Shown here piece after piece: positions 9,171-17,610 of a DNA stretch of 64,000 nucleotides. The notes below the pieces were generated by a model. The model was not told where the DNA came from. It saw only the letters and a program-made list of their open reading frames with translations, and did no database searches. The stretch comes from Mycolicibacterium sphagni (lineage in GTDB: Bacteria > Actinomycetota > Actinomycetes > Mycobacteriales > Mycobacteriaceae). The position numbers and the translations under genes are program-made. Every line of letters starts with the position of its first letter. Position 1 is the stretch's first letter. Where the stretch lies: contig NZ_VBSB01000012.1 in NCBI RefSeq assembly GCF_013337765.1, forward strand, positions 62,001 through 126,000, read 5' to 3'.

Positions 9171-9641
9171 ATGAGGCGTGGTTTGTGTGTGGCGGCGGCC
9201 CTGGCAGTCGCGGTCGGACTGACCGGCGCGGCGTGCAGTAGCTCTGATTCCAGCAAGTCCTCATCGAGCTCGGCATCGACGACCGCGAGCGCAGCCCCAG
9301 TCGCGGTTGATCAGCTCCCCGGCTTGGTGCCGACGCCGGCGAATAGCCAGGAAACAAAAGGGCCGGACAGCATCGCCAACAATGGAATTCACCTGAACTT
9401 CAAAGTCAACGGGTCGCCCAGCGACGTGATGGACAGCTTCAAGGCAGCGCTGAAGGACAAGGGTTGGGATGTGACCACCATCGTCACCTCGGTTGGCGCC
9501 GGAGGTGGTGGCGCCACCTACACCGGAACCAACGGCGTCGCCTACGGCGTCTTCGACGGCGGCGGCTTCAACACGACGACCTTCATCAACGTCTGCGCGT
9601 GGCCGACAAAGCCCGCGGACCCCAACTGCACGCGCAGCTAG
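9171..9641 (+). CDS. small secreted lipoprotein-like protein
   Basis: Roughly 156-aa exported protein starting at ATG 9171 after GAGGGGGAA. A signal sequence MRRGLCVAAALAVAVGLTG ends in GAAC, an imperfect lipobox, followed by a serine-rich linker and a compact domain with ILHLNFKV-like strands and a glycine-rich turn GAGGGGATYTGTNG. It looks like a mycobacterial surface lipoprotein of unknown role. It converges on the reverse transcriptase gene. Confidence 0.75.
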   Translation: MRRGLCVAAALAVAVGLTGAACSSSDSSKSSSSSASTTASAAPVAVDQLPGLVPTPANSQETKGPDSIANNGIHLNFKVNGSPSDVMDSFKAALKDKGWDVTTIVTSVGAGGGGATYTGTNGVAYGVFDGGGFNTTTFINVCAWPTKPADPNCTRS

Positions 9642-9690
9642 GCGGGTCTCGACGCGCAAGCGAGGGCGCGGGGAAAAACGAAAAAGTGAA

Positions 9691-9718
9691 GGACCGAAAG
9701 CCACAGCCTCTGTGGTCC
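9691..9718 (-). terminator. hairpin with downstream T-rich run, RT side
   Basis: CCACAG and CTGTGG form a six-pair stem with a three-base loop, with GGA/TCC outside. Read on the minus strand it is followed by TTCACTTTTTCGTTTTT, so it could end the reverse transcriptase transcript about 85 bases past its stop. The T-run is offset from the stem, so a simple intrinsic terminator is not certain. Confidence 0.4.
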
Positions 9719-9800
9719 CTCGATGAGCCGCACTAGGCGGGGTCCGCGCTCTCTCCAGGATTCAATCTCAAACCTGGGCTGGCCGCAAGGGTTCGGCAGA

Positions 9801-9829
9801 GTTAGTGCTGGTTTCGCATATGCACTAAC
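9801..9829. repeat. 8-bp inverted repeat over the RT stop codon
   Basis: GTTAGTGC and GCACTAAC are perfect complements separated by 13 bases; the stop codon of the reverse transcriptase lies inside one arm. In RNA it would form a hairpin at the 3' end of the coding region. Role unknown: transcript stability, termination or part of a template RNA. Confidence 0.5.
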
Positions 9830-11136
9830 GACACCAGACCCAGCTCTTTGCGCAGCACCACGGGCGGTAGCACCTGGAATCCACGGACCCCAGGTCGCCC
9901 GGTGGCGGTTTGGACGATCTTGCGGGCGATGCGAAAGTCCATGTCTTTCAACGCCCCGCGATCAGTTGTGCTGTCGAGCAGCGACGCCAGCCCCGGGACC
10001 GCAAATGGATTCGCGACGTCCAGCATGACGTTCGTGGCCGCGACGAGCTGACGTGCTCGCTCGTGGACCGGCAATGGGCCCAGGGCCGATGCCGCCCCGT
10101 TGATACGTCCCACGACGCGACCGAGGAAGCGGCGCAGCCGAAGTGGAGACACTGTCATGGTGCCGGCGTAGCTGACCGACAGGCCGAGGGAGTCGATACG
10201 CCCCCGACCACCGTACGCGGGGTCGTCCGTGGCCGGCCGGCCTGTTGCGCTCAACGCGGTTCGCTTTTCCTTTTGGAGCTTTCGCTTGACGCCCAGTTCG
10301 TCAAGCAGTGCGTCGATCCGCGCGTCCGCCTCATGAAGCGCATCCAGATCTGGATGCGCGATCAGAAAGTCGTCGTTGTACCGGGCATAGAAGATGCCGT
10401 CGATGCTCAAGATCGCCTTGTCCATCGGCACGACGGCCAGATTAGCGAGTATCGGAACAAGCGGAGTTCCCATGGCCACTCCGCGTACCCGGGTGAACAG
10501 GGCGCCGTCCTCGGCGCATACGACGGGGCGAGTCAATGTGGTGATGAGGTCCCAGATATTTTGCGATACAGCACCTTTCGGGCTTCCGAGGGAAACCACC
10601 TCGCGCAAGATCGGCCACAGCGCAGCGTCGGGGCCGACCGGGAGGTTGTCGCCGTAGTGTTCGAAGTCGGATTGCAGGACGTATAGCGGTGGCCCTTTGG
10701 GCCCGACCCGCGCACGATGACTGCGGACGAAGGCGGCGAGGGCCCGCATCGCTGCGACGTTCGTCGTACCGGGCAAGTACGAGTAGACGCCGGGAAGGCC
10801 GTAGCAACAGGCGTTGTGCGAGATGAGTTGGAAGAGCGCCGATCCGACGACGTGGTCGACGAAGGCAGGCATATGTGCGGCACGCTGCTTGCCGTTGCAG
10901 TCGAGAACCCACAGGTTCACCGGCTGCGGCTGATATTGGCCGTCCGCCACGCTGTGGGCAATCGCCCGGGCGAGGGATTGACGATTGGCGGCGGTGTCGA
11001 AATACGTCACACCGCTGTCGGTGACGTCATTGAACGCCAGGCCGCGCTGTCGCTTCTTTGTGAAGATCCGAAGGATGGTTTGTTCGTAGGTCTTCGCAGT
11101 CCCGAGTTGCCGTTCGATGTCGACTGGATCAGCCAT
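9802..11136 (-). CDS. reverse transcriptase (RNA-directed DNA polymerase), solitary type
   Basis: 444-aa protein with a complete reverse transcriptase core. Motif 1-like residues RAAHMPAFVDHVVGSALFQL (85-104), motif 2-like YGLPGVYSYLPG (112-123), motif A VLQSDFEHYGDN (Asp157), motif 4 GVAMGTPLVPILANL (219-233), the catalytic YNDD at 253-256, and LQKEK and FLGRV further on. A helical C-terminal region of about 100 residues follows. No maturase, endonuclease, integrase or Cas1 domain and no group II intron boundaries were seen. The start has GGGAGG eight bases upstream inside the end of the preceding membrane-protein gene (8-base overlap), so the two are co-translated. Bacterial RTs of this unattached kind are mostly phage-defence enzymes; that role is inferred. 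Confidence 0.9.
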   Translation of the reverse strand: MADPVDIERQLGTAKTYEQTILRIFTKKRQRGLAFNDVTDSGVTYFDTAANRQSLARAIAHSVADGQYQPQPVNLWVLDCNGKQRAAHMPAFVDHVVGSALFQLISHNACCYGLPGVYSYLPGTTNVAAMRALAAFVRSHRARVGPKGPPLYVLQSDFEHYGDNLPVGPDAALWPILREVVSLGSPKGAVSQNIWDLITTLTRPVVCAEDGALFTRVRGVAMGTPLVPILANLAVVPMDKAILSIDGIFYARYNDDFLIAHPDLDALHEADARIDALLDELGVKRKLQKEKRTALSATGRPATDDPAYGGRGRIDSLGLSVSYAGTMTVSPLRLRRFLGRVVGRINGAASALGPLPVHERARQLVAATNVMLDVANPFAVPGLASLLDSTTDRGALKDMDFRIARKIVQTATGRPGVRGFQVLPPVVLRKELGLVSLVHMRNQH

Positions 11137-13192
11137 CGCCGCCGCCTCCCGCGGCCCCGCCGACTTGCCAGGTTCTGACGGCGCTGAATAGGTCCTTCAA
11201 GCGCGCGGCGTCGGGGTCGGCCGGGGACACCAGGAGCATGTGAAGTGTTCCGTGACGGAATATCGGAATGAGTCGACGGCCGGACAGCGCAACGCTCTTC
11301 ATTCCCCCGCCGAGACTCTGCGCTACGGCCGGCAGTGCGCGCACCAGGAAGTCCTGGTCGAGATTTCGCATCTCACGTGCACCGTCGAGCGTTTCCAGAT
11401 CGAAGACGATTCCGTCGGGAAAGAGCGAGCGGAAATCGCGTACCAGATCTTCCAAATCCGTTGGGGTGGATTCCAAGTCGAGGCTGCACAGCCATCGGTC
11501 GACGGCCTCGCTGCCGTTGGCGATCGGGGCCGCGGAGACACTGCCGCGGGCCACCGTGCCCCCGCTAACGGCCTGCAAGACGAGTTGAGGCGACGAGTCG
11601 ACTGTTGAGCCGGATGCGCGTTGGTAGTACCCGAGTTTCGTGGGCGAACTGAACGCGACATGCCCATTGCCGTCGAACGATGCCTGCACCAGCCGCACTG
11701 CGGCGGATCGCTGCTTGGGCGTGACAGATTCAGGGATCGTGACGTCACCGACACGCACGGGTCCGGGCTCTCGGGCCAGCCCGAGCAACCAGTCGCCCAA
11801 ACTCAGCAGGGTGGGAAGTGCCGGGTAGCGGCGGTCGCGGACATGCTGCAGGTTGATCAGCAGAATCAGTTGCAGGAGCATCGCTGCGGTGATCTCGAGC
11901 AGGTCGGAGGCCGGGTTGGGCTTGATCCACACCAGCCACAACAGCACGGCCATGAACAGGATTGTCGCCAGATGCGTGCCGAAACGGCCCTCCGCGAACT
12001 GCCGGATCTGATAGATGCCTATTACGCTCCGCGATACGAAAAGCGGTATCAGCGCGAGCATGAATGTCAATGGAATATCTTGCAGGACAAGGAGTCCGAG
12101 CGCAGCGGCCAAAGCCCAGAAATACAGCGAGGCCAGTGGCGTCACCACCAGCAGCCGTTGGAAAAACAACCGCCTGAACTGGTAAAGCGCGGGCACGCTA
12201 CGTAGCCGCACGAAGTCGAAATAGAAGATGCCGGCAGACTCGAACGAGCCCCGGAACAGCGGTAGTACCAGATAGAAGAATTGAAAGGTATCGACGTACC
12301 GCCACGCCGAAACGGCGGCGGTGAGTTCGAAAGACCGGGTGTTTGTGCCGTATACGCCGACGATCGCGAGAAGGACCACACCGTCCAGTCGTAGTCCAAG
12401 GCCCGACAGTGTCGTCTTGATGCCCAACAACGGCGGGATCTTCGGCAGCAGCTGATTAATCGCGCGGCGCGGGGCCCGCAGTTTTGGTTGCAGGCCGGCC
12501 AACCGGTACGTCTCCAATGAGTAGTGGACGGTGATCACGATGGCGATGGCATTCGACGCGATGATCGCGATGATGATGGCCGCCGTCGGATAGAAGAAGA
12601 AACCGAGACCGATCACCGCGAGTTGCACACCAGGAGAGAGGAATATCGACCAGGGCGGCCGGTAGACCCGTCGGGTGGCGAAAACGCCGGAATGCAGCGC
12701 TCGCACGGGGAAGTTGACCGCGAGCTCACCGATGACCAGAAATGCGTACAGATGGGTGACCGAGTCGTCACCCGCGGGGCGCACGAGCACGACGGCGAGG
12801 GCGCCGCCGACGATCGTGACCATCGCCAATACCGAGGCCAGGACGAGCCAGCTGCCGATCTCGTACCCGGCTGCGTCGCGTTCGCCGGATCGGGCGAAAT
12901 CGCGAAGGCGTTCGCGCATCACTTCCAACAGTCCCCACCACGCGCCGCCGACGATCAAGCTGCCCACGCGCAGCATCATGACGGTGAACGCGGCCACGCC
13001 ACCAAGGCTGGACAGAATCAGGAAGAACTCGGCGACGTGGATCGCGAACTGCGCGGTCGCGAGCACCAGCGGATAGCGCAGCCGGTAGGCCAGGTAACGG
13101 AAGACTCTGTCGGTGAGAAGGCTCGCGTACAACGAGGGCACCCGATTGTGCCCGCGCGCGGTGCGCTCAAACCAGCGATCGATGTCGTCCAC
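11129..13192 (-). CDS. polytopic membrane protein, flippase/MATE-like, with soluble C-terminal domain
   Basis: 687-aa protein. Residues 40-450 contain about 12-14 hydrophobic segments in the arrangement of polysaccharide flippase/MATE-type carriers; residues 455-687 are soluble and rich in short strands and helices, ending in a GGAAGGGG tail. No catalytic motif was recognised in the soluble part. GTG start with GGAGG eleven bases upstream. It is the first gene of a two-gene operon with the reverse transcriptase, overlapping its start by eight bases, which implies a fixed partnership. It could be the membrane effector of an RT-based defence system, or an exporter; neither is shown by sequence alone. 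Confidence 0.75.
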   Translation of the reverse strand: MDDIDRWFERTARGHNRVPSLYASLLTDRVFRYLAYRLRYPLVLATAQFAIHVAEFFLILSSLGGVAAFTVMMLRVGSLIVGGAWWGLLEVMRERLRDFARSGERDAAGYEIGSWLVLASVLAMVTIVGGALAVVLVRPAGDDSVTHLYAFLVIGELAVNFPVRALHSGVFATRRVYRPPWSIFLSPGVQLAVIGLGFFFYPTAAIIIAIIASNAIAIVITVHYSLETYRLAGLQPKLRAPRRAINQLLPKIPPLLGIKTTLSGLGLRLDGVVLLAIVGVYGTNTRSFELTAAVSAWRYVDTFQFFYLVLPLFRGSFESAGIFYFDFVRLRSVPALYQFRRLFFQRLLVVTPLASLYFWALAAALGLLVLQDIPLTFMLALIPLFVSRSVIGIYQIRQFAEGRFGTHLATILFMAVLLWLVWIKPNPASDLLEITAAMLLQLILLINLQHVRDRRYPALPTLLSLGDWLLGLAREPGPVRVGDVTIPESVTPKQRSAAVRLVQASFDGNGHVAFSSPTKLGYYQRASGSTVDSSPQLVLQAVSGGTVARGSVSAAPIANGSEAVDRWLCSLDLESTPTDLEDLVRDFRSLFPDGIVFDLETLDGAREMRNLDQDFLVRALPAVAQSLGGGMKSVALSGRRLIPIFRHGTLHMLLVSPADPDAARLKDLFSAVRTWQVGGAAGGGGDG

Positions 13193-13216
13193 CGTCGGCC
13201 AATCCTCCGCCCCGGC

Positions 13217-13249
13217 AACCTACGGCAATTCGTCAACGCTGACGCGTTG
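13217..13249. promoter_or_regulatory. divergent promoter region with 6-bp palindrome
   Basis: The 77-base gap between the membrane-protein/RT operon and the RNase T2 gene contains CAACGC-TGAC-GCGTTG (13234-13249), a candidate operator, and TAGGTT on the minus strand (13217-13222) as a possible -10 box for the RT operon. Only weak evidence of promoter function. Confidence 0.35.
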
Positions 13250-13269
13250 GTCGTGACAAGCTGTACCCC

Positions 13270-14028
13270 ATGCGGCGAGGTGACGCGGCCGTATTGTCGA
13301 TATCGACGGTATTGGGGGCAATGGCCGTAGCGGCCATCGTGGTCAGCGTTCTCGTCGTGGACCAACCGCGGGTGCCGCCCAAAAGAGTGATGGCCGAAAG
13401 CAGCTCGAGCCTGCTCGTGGTGACGTGGGGGCCCGCTCTCTGCAAGGTCGATCCGGCCAACGCAGGATGCCGGAGCGGTCACGTCGGCTCATTGGGTCCG
13501 GCGTTCGTCCTGCACGGTCTGTGGCCCCAGCCGCCGGAGCAGCAGTTCTGCGGGGTGCCGAAGAGCAGCGGACAAGACCCGGGACTGCCGGCGCTGAACC
13601 TGCCCCAGAATGTGCAGGTCGATCTGCAGTCGATGATGTCGGACGCCGCGATCATGGCGCCCCACGAGTGGTCGGCGCACGGCACCTGCTCCGGGGTGCC
13701 ACCAGCGGATTACTTCAGCATCGTGACGACGCTCGCCGAACAGGCGACCACTGTGCTGGACCCGGTGTTCCGACACGCCGACGGTGGCCGCGTCTCGCTG
13801 ACTGCGGTGCGTGACCGGTTCGACACCCAGTTCGGCCGGGACGCCGGCAAGCGGGTCAGTATGAACTGCCGCGATTCGCGCGGCGATGGGATGGTCGCTT
13901 ATGAGGTGCACCTGTCGCTTCCGCCGGTCGCCGAGCTGCGGAACGTGTCGAGCTCGCTAGCGTTGGGTGATCTCCTCGGCAAGGGTCCAACGGTCCTCCC
14001 AGGCTGTTTGCTTGGGCGAGTGCCGTAA
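13270..14028 (+). CDS. secreted or membrane-anchored RNase T2
   Basis: 252-aa ribonuclease of the T2 family, an acid-type endonuclease that cleaves RNA through a 2',3'-cyclic phosphate. A hydrophobic N-terminal segment (residues 8-30) is a signal peptide or anchor. Both signature blocks are present: FVLHGLWPQ with His82, and HEWSAHGTC with His132, Glu133 and His137. Cysteines suit the extracytoplasmic location. It lies divergently 77 bases from the reverse transcriptase operon, so the two could share regulation, though T2 enzymes are usually nutritional or housekeeping secreted RNases. Confidence 0.9.
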   Translation: MRRGDAAVLSISTVLGAMAVAAIVVSVLVVDQPRVPPKRVMAESSSSLLVVTWGPALCKVDPANAGCRSGHVGSLGPAFVLHGLWPQPPEQQFCGVPKSSGQDPGLPALNLPQNVQVDLQSMMSDAAIMAPHEWSAHGTCSGVPPADYFSIVTTLAEQATTVLDPVFRHADGGRVSLTAVRDRFDTQFGRDAGKRVSMNCRDSRGDGMVAYEVHLSLPPVAELRNVSSSLALGDLLGKGPTVLPGCLLGRVP

Positions 14029-14117
14029 TCACCGCAGGTCAGGTGTGACGTGCACGTGACGGGCAGATGGCGGTGTCGCGACTGCGGCGATGATCGGCCG
14101 TCGCACGCCATCCACCA

Positions 14118-14990
14118 GTGCAGACTGTCACAGTGTTTCGCCGCGTGACAGCGCTTGTCGCTGCTCTCCTGCTGTTGTTCACCTTTCCTGCTACGCAGGC
14201 TCCCGCCAGCCCCGATCCGCCCGGGGCGTTGATGTTCGATGGGGTGCAACGCACGTATCTGCTGCATGTCCCTGCGGGGCAGGGGCATCCGAACGCGCTG
14301 GTGCTCAACCTTCATGGCGGGAGCCAGACCGGGCGCAAGCAAGCCGCGCTGTCCAACTACAACGCCGTGGCCGACCGGCACGGCTGGATCGTCGCCTACC
14401 CGGACGGCATCGACTTCAGCTGGGCTGACGGGCGCGGCGCGTCGACGCCCGACCGGCGGGGCGTGGACGATGTCGGTTTCCTCGCGACGCTGATCGATCG
14501 GCTCACCCGCGAGTACGGCATCCCGCCCGGCCGGGTGTTCGTTACGGGGATGTCGGCCGGCGGCTTCATGGCGACTCGACTGGCGTGCGAACGCCCCGAC
14601 CTCGTTGCCGCCATCGCTCCCGTGGCGAGCACGCTGGGTGTCGGGGTGCACTGCAATCCGTCCAAACCCGTTTCAGTGCTTGCGATTCACGGCACGGCTG
14701 ACTCGGTGGTGCCCTACAACGGCGGGCGCATGATCGGTCGCGGCGGCGCCAGCAAGGTTGTGGCGGCACACACGATGGCTGATCGGTGGCTCGCCTTCGA
14801 CCGCTGCCCGCCTGCGGTGCTGGCGCCTATCTCCGGCGGAAAGCGTCTGTCCACCACCGGTTGTGCCGACGGCACCGAAGTCGCCTTCGTCACGATCGAC
14901 GGGTGGGGTCACACCTGGCCGACCTCGTCCGCTGCGAAGTTCGACGCATCAGAGGCCAGCGCGCAGTTCTTCGCCGCGCACGGCGGCTGA
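14118..14990 (+). CDS. secreted PHB depolymerase-family esterase
   Basis: About 290-aa alpha/beta hydrolase exported by an N-terminal signal (VTALVAALLLLFTFPATQA, cleavage near QAPAS). The family signs are LNLHGGSQTG (oxyanion loop), the nucleophile elbow GMSAG with Ser146, IHGTAD with the acid, and GWGHTWP with the histidine. This is the esterase_PHB/LpqC-like group of feruloyl esterases and polyhydroxyalkanoate depolymerases; the natural substrate is not fixed. GTG 14118 or GTG 14133 could start it; the latter gives a cleaner signal peptide. It converges on the mce operon with six bases between. Confidence 0.88.
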   Translation: MQTVTVFRRVTALVAALLLLFTFPATQAPASPDPPGALMFDGVQRTYLLHVPAGQGHPNALVLNLHGGSQTGRKQAALSNYNAVADRHGWIVAYPDGIDFSWADGRGASTPDRRGVDDVGFLATLIDRLTREYGIPPGRVFVTGMSAGGFMATRLACERPDLVAAIAPVASTLGVGVHCNPSKPVSVLAIHGTADSVVPYNGGRMIGRGGASKVVAAHTMADRWLAFDRCPPAVLAPISGGKRLSTTGCADGTEVAFVTIDGWGHTWPTSSAAKFDASEASAQFFAAHGG

Positions 14991-14996
14991 ACTACA

Positions 14997-16463
14997 TCAG
15001 TGCGGCGGCAACAGCATCGATTGCCACGTGTTGTCCCGCCTGGTGGGCTCGGCCAGGTTGGACTGGGTGTACTCACGCCCGTTGGGGGCGACGTACGTCC
15101 CGGTGGCCGGATCGTATTCGGCGGCGCCTACCAGGGCTGGCGGCGGCGGAGCTGTCGGCATGCCCAGCGGGGGCGGCGGCGTCCCTGGCGGCAATTGCGG
15201 AATGGCCTGGCCTGACAGTGTCGCGTTTGGGTCGCCCTTCCAGTTGTAGCCGTCGTTCAGTGGCACGTACTGCTCGTTGCTCTCGCACAACTTCACCGTC
15301 GGCGCTCGCTTCCCGGGAACGGTTTCACAGGGAATGTTGCGCGCCCCGCGGACATTGAACGGCGAGTCCTGCGGCGTACGGCAGTACAGGTCGCCTGCGG
15401 GCCGTTCGGGATAGTCGGTGAAAGTGGGAACCCGAGCCTGCTGGGTCGGCAGGAATCCTGTGGTGCACGCCGGCGGAAGGTTGACGTTGAGATTGAACGA
15501 CAGATACTCGCCGCGGTAGGCCTGTTTGGTGTTGGCATTGGCCAGGAAGGTTCCCTGCCCCTCGGACACGGCATGCGGCAGCAGCACCAGCAGCTGCTCG
15601 ATATCGTTCTGGTAGCTCACCGCGACCTGGCCGACGCTGGACAGATTGGCCATGATGATCGGTACCGTCGGCTTCAGCCGGTCGAGGAGGCGCTTCGCTT
15701 CGCCCGAGGTGGCGACTAGTCCGCCCTGATCGATGACGCCGGCGACGGCGTCGTTCTCCTTCTCGAGCTCACCGGTCACGGTGGCCACGTGCGACGCCCA
15801 GGCCTGGATGGCGGCCGACGTCTGAACCTGGGAATCCAGAACGGGCTTGGAGTTGTCGATCAGATCGATGAGGGGGTCCAGATTCTTGCGGGCATCAATC
15901 GCCAACGCCGTTGAGCCTTTGACGATATCGGACAGCTGCGGCCCCAGGCCGCCGACGGCGGTGTAGGCCTCGTCGATGGCCGTCTTGAGGTTGTCCCGCG
16001 GAATCGCGTGCAGACCGGAGTTGGCCGCGTCGAGCAATGAGTTGATGTCCGGAGGCACCGACGTCTCGGAGCGCGGAATCACATCTCCGTCCCTTAGCGG
16101 GCGGGAGTTGCCGTTGCGGGGTTTCAACTCGACGTACTGTTCGCCGATGGCCGACTGGCTGTGTACTTCTGCGCTGAGGTCGGAGGGAATATCGATGCCG
16201 GACTTCAGCGAGAGTTCTGCTTCCACACCGGTATCGGTCAGGGTCACCGACTGCACGCGGCCCACCTCGACACCGCGATAGGTGACGTTCCCGGTGCCGT
16301 AGAGGCCGCCAGTCTCGGGGAGTTGGATGCTCACGGTGTAGCGGCCGACGCCGAACATCTTGGCTGGCAGCTTGAGGAAGTGGAGACTCATCAGGGCCAC
16401 CGCGGAAAGCGCGATGACGGTGAAGATGGCTAGCTGGAACAGTATTCGCCGGGACAGATGCAT
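14997..16463 (-). CDS. mceF: MCE family protein MceF
   Basis: 488-aa last subunit of the Mce lipid importer. An N-terminal membrane helix (LFQLAIFTVIALSAVALMSL) is followed by the MCE/MlaD domain (YTVSIQLPETGGLYGTGNVTYRGVEVGRV), a long helical shaft and a proline-rich tail (PPGTPPPPLGMPTAPPPP). Mce subunits assemble into a hexameric periplasmic tube guiding lipids between the outer membrane and the YrbE permease. Eight-gene order and sequence place it as the sixth Mce subunit. It begins one base after the mceE stop. Confidence 0.93.
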   Translation of the reverse strand: MHLSRRILFQLAIFTVIALSAVALMSLHFLKLPAKMFGVGRYTVSIQLPETGGLYGTGNVTYRGVEVGRVQSVTLTDTGVEAELSLKSGIDIPSDLSAEVHSQSAIGEQYVELKPRNGNSRPLRDGDVIPRSETSVPPDINSLLDAANSGLHAIPRDNLKTAIDEAYTAVGGLGPQLSDIVKGSTALAIDARKNLDPLIDLIDNSKPVLDSQVQTSAAIQAWASHVATVTGELEKENDAVAGVIDQGGLVATSGEAKRLLDRLKPTVPIIMANLSSVGQVAVSYQNDIEQLLVLLPHAVSEGQGTFLANANTKQAYRGEYLSFNLNVNLPPACTTGFLPTQQARVPTFTDYPERPAGDLYCRTPQDSPFNVRGARNIPCETVPGKRAPTVKLCESNEQYVPLNDGYNWKGDPNATLSGQAIPQLPPGTPPPPLGMPTAPPPPALVGAAEYDPATGTYVAPNGREYTQSNLAEPTRRDNTWQSMLLPPH

Positions 16464-16464
16464 A

Positions 16465-17610
16465 TCAGGGCCCCTGATCGAAGCTGTACGGTACAGCCAA
16501 GGGGTTGACCTTGGTGTACGGACTGGGGAACTGGCCGATCGTGCGGCCCCATTGCATTTCGAGTTCGGTGAGATTCCCCTCCCAGCGGGTACCGGTGAAC
16601 AGGCCCTGGTCGATTCGGCTGAGCGTGAGGTCCACGACGGCGGTCATGTTGGCGTAGTCGCCGCGCTGCCACTTCTCGATGGTCTCGTTGGGAAACGGGA
16701 ACGTCAGGATGAGGCTCAGCGCGCGAGTCATGCTCGGGCCGGCGTTGGCCAGCGACTCCAGCACCGGGCCAATGTCCTTGAGCTCCTTGACCAGATTCGC
16801 CTTGCTTCCGTCGACGGTGGTGATCACGAGGTTGGAGAACTTGCCCAGCTGGTCGGCCGCCTCGGCGAGATTGTCCCGTTCGTTGTTGAGGACAGCCAGC
16901 GCTTCGGGGACGGTTTTGAGTGCCCTGTCCAATACGGGCTGGCTGGCGGCGAACGTTCCCGCCAGTGCGTTGAGGCTTTCAGTGGCGGCGATGATGTCGT
17001 CGGTCTGGTCGTTGAGATTGGCGGTGAACTTGTCGATTTCGCCGATCAGGCTGCGCAGGTCTTGTTCACGGCCGCGGAATGCGGTGCTGAATGCTTCGGT
17101 GATGTCCTGGATCTGACCGAGACCACCACCGTTGAGCACCGTGGAGACGGCGGCCAGGGTTTGTTCGACGGTAGGGTAGGACGCCGAATTCGACAGCGGG
17201 ATCAGCGATCCGTCATGGAGCCGCCCTTGCGCGGGTGTACTGGTGGGAGCGCTCAGTTCGATGTGCTGGGAGCCGAGGATCGAGGTCAAGCCGATCTTGG
17301 CGATTGCGTTGGCAGGCAATGCGACATCACCGTTGAGGCGCATCGTGACCAGGGCATGCCAGCCCTTCAGTTCGATCTTCGTAATGTGCCCGACGGTCGC
17401 ATCACCGACACGAACCCGGGAATTGGGCTGAATGTTGTTGATATCGGGCATTTCTGCCTGAACGGTGTACGACCCTGGCCCATTGCCCTCGGTCCCGGGC
17501 AGTGACAGTGAATTCAGGCCCTGCCACTTGGTCAGTCCGCAGCCCGATGAACAGGTTGCCAGGGCGAGCACCACCGCGACGGCGGTCAGCCCGCGGAAAG
17601 GACGCTTCAC
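16465..17610 (-). CDS. mceE: MCE family lipoprotein MceE
   Basis: 381-aa lipoprotein subunit of the importer. The start GTG 17610 gives a signal peptide with lipobox SSGC, as expected for MceE (Lpr-type) proteins; a longer frame exists but adds unrelated residues. The MCE domain follows (YTVQAEMPDINNIQPNSRVRVG, GHITKIEL) and then the helical shaft. Translation is coupled to mceD by a GTGA overlap. It anchors the Mce tube on the outer face of the inner membrane. Confidence 0.93.
   Translation of the reverse strand: MKRPFRGLTAVAVVLALATCSSGCGLTKWQGLNSLSLPGTEGNGPGSYTVQAEMPDINNIQPNSRVRVGDATVGHITKIELKGWHALVTMRLNGDVALPANAIAKIGLTSILGSQHIELSAPTSTPAQGRLHDGSLIPLSNSASYPTVEQTLAAVSTVLNGGGLGQIQDITEAFSTAFRGREQDLRSLIGEIDKFTANLNDQTDDIIAATESLNALAGTFAASQPVLDRALKTVPEALAVLNNERDNLAEAADQLGKFSNLVITTVDGSKANLVKELKDIGPVLESLANAGPSMTRALSLILTFPFPNETIEKWQRGDYANMTAVVDLTLSRIDQGLFTGTRWEGNLTELEMQWGRTIGQFPSPYTKVNPLAVPYSFDQGP

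Noticed and set aside
9802..11136. group II intron or DGR identity for the RT
   Set aside because: No maturase/endonuclease domain, no domain V-like structure, no template/variable repeat pair noticed nearby.
12524..13330. 268-codon plus-strand frame opposite the RT-linked membrane protein
   Set aside because: Histidine/arginine/aspartate-rich shadow of a coding strand with many helices; no start signal or family pattern.
14048..14057. ACGTGCACGT palindrome between RNase T2 and the esterase
   Set aside because: Short and GC-rich enough to occur by chance; no paired promoter elements.
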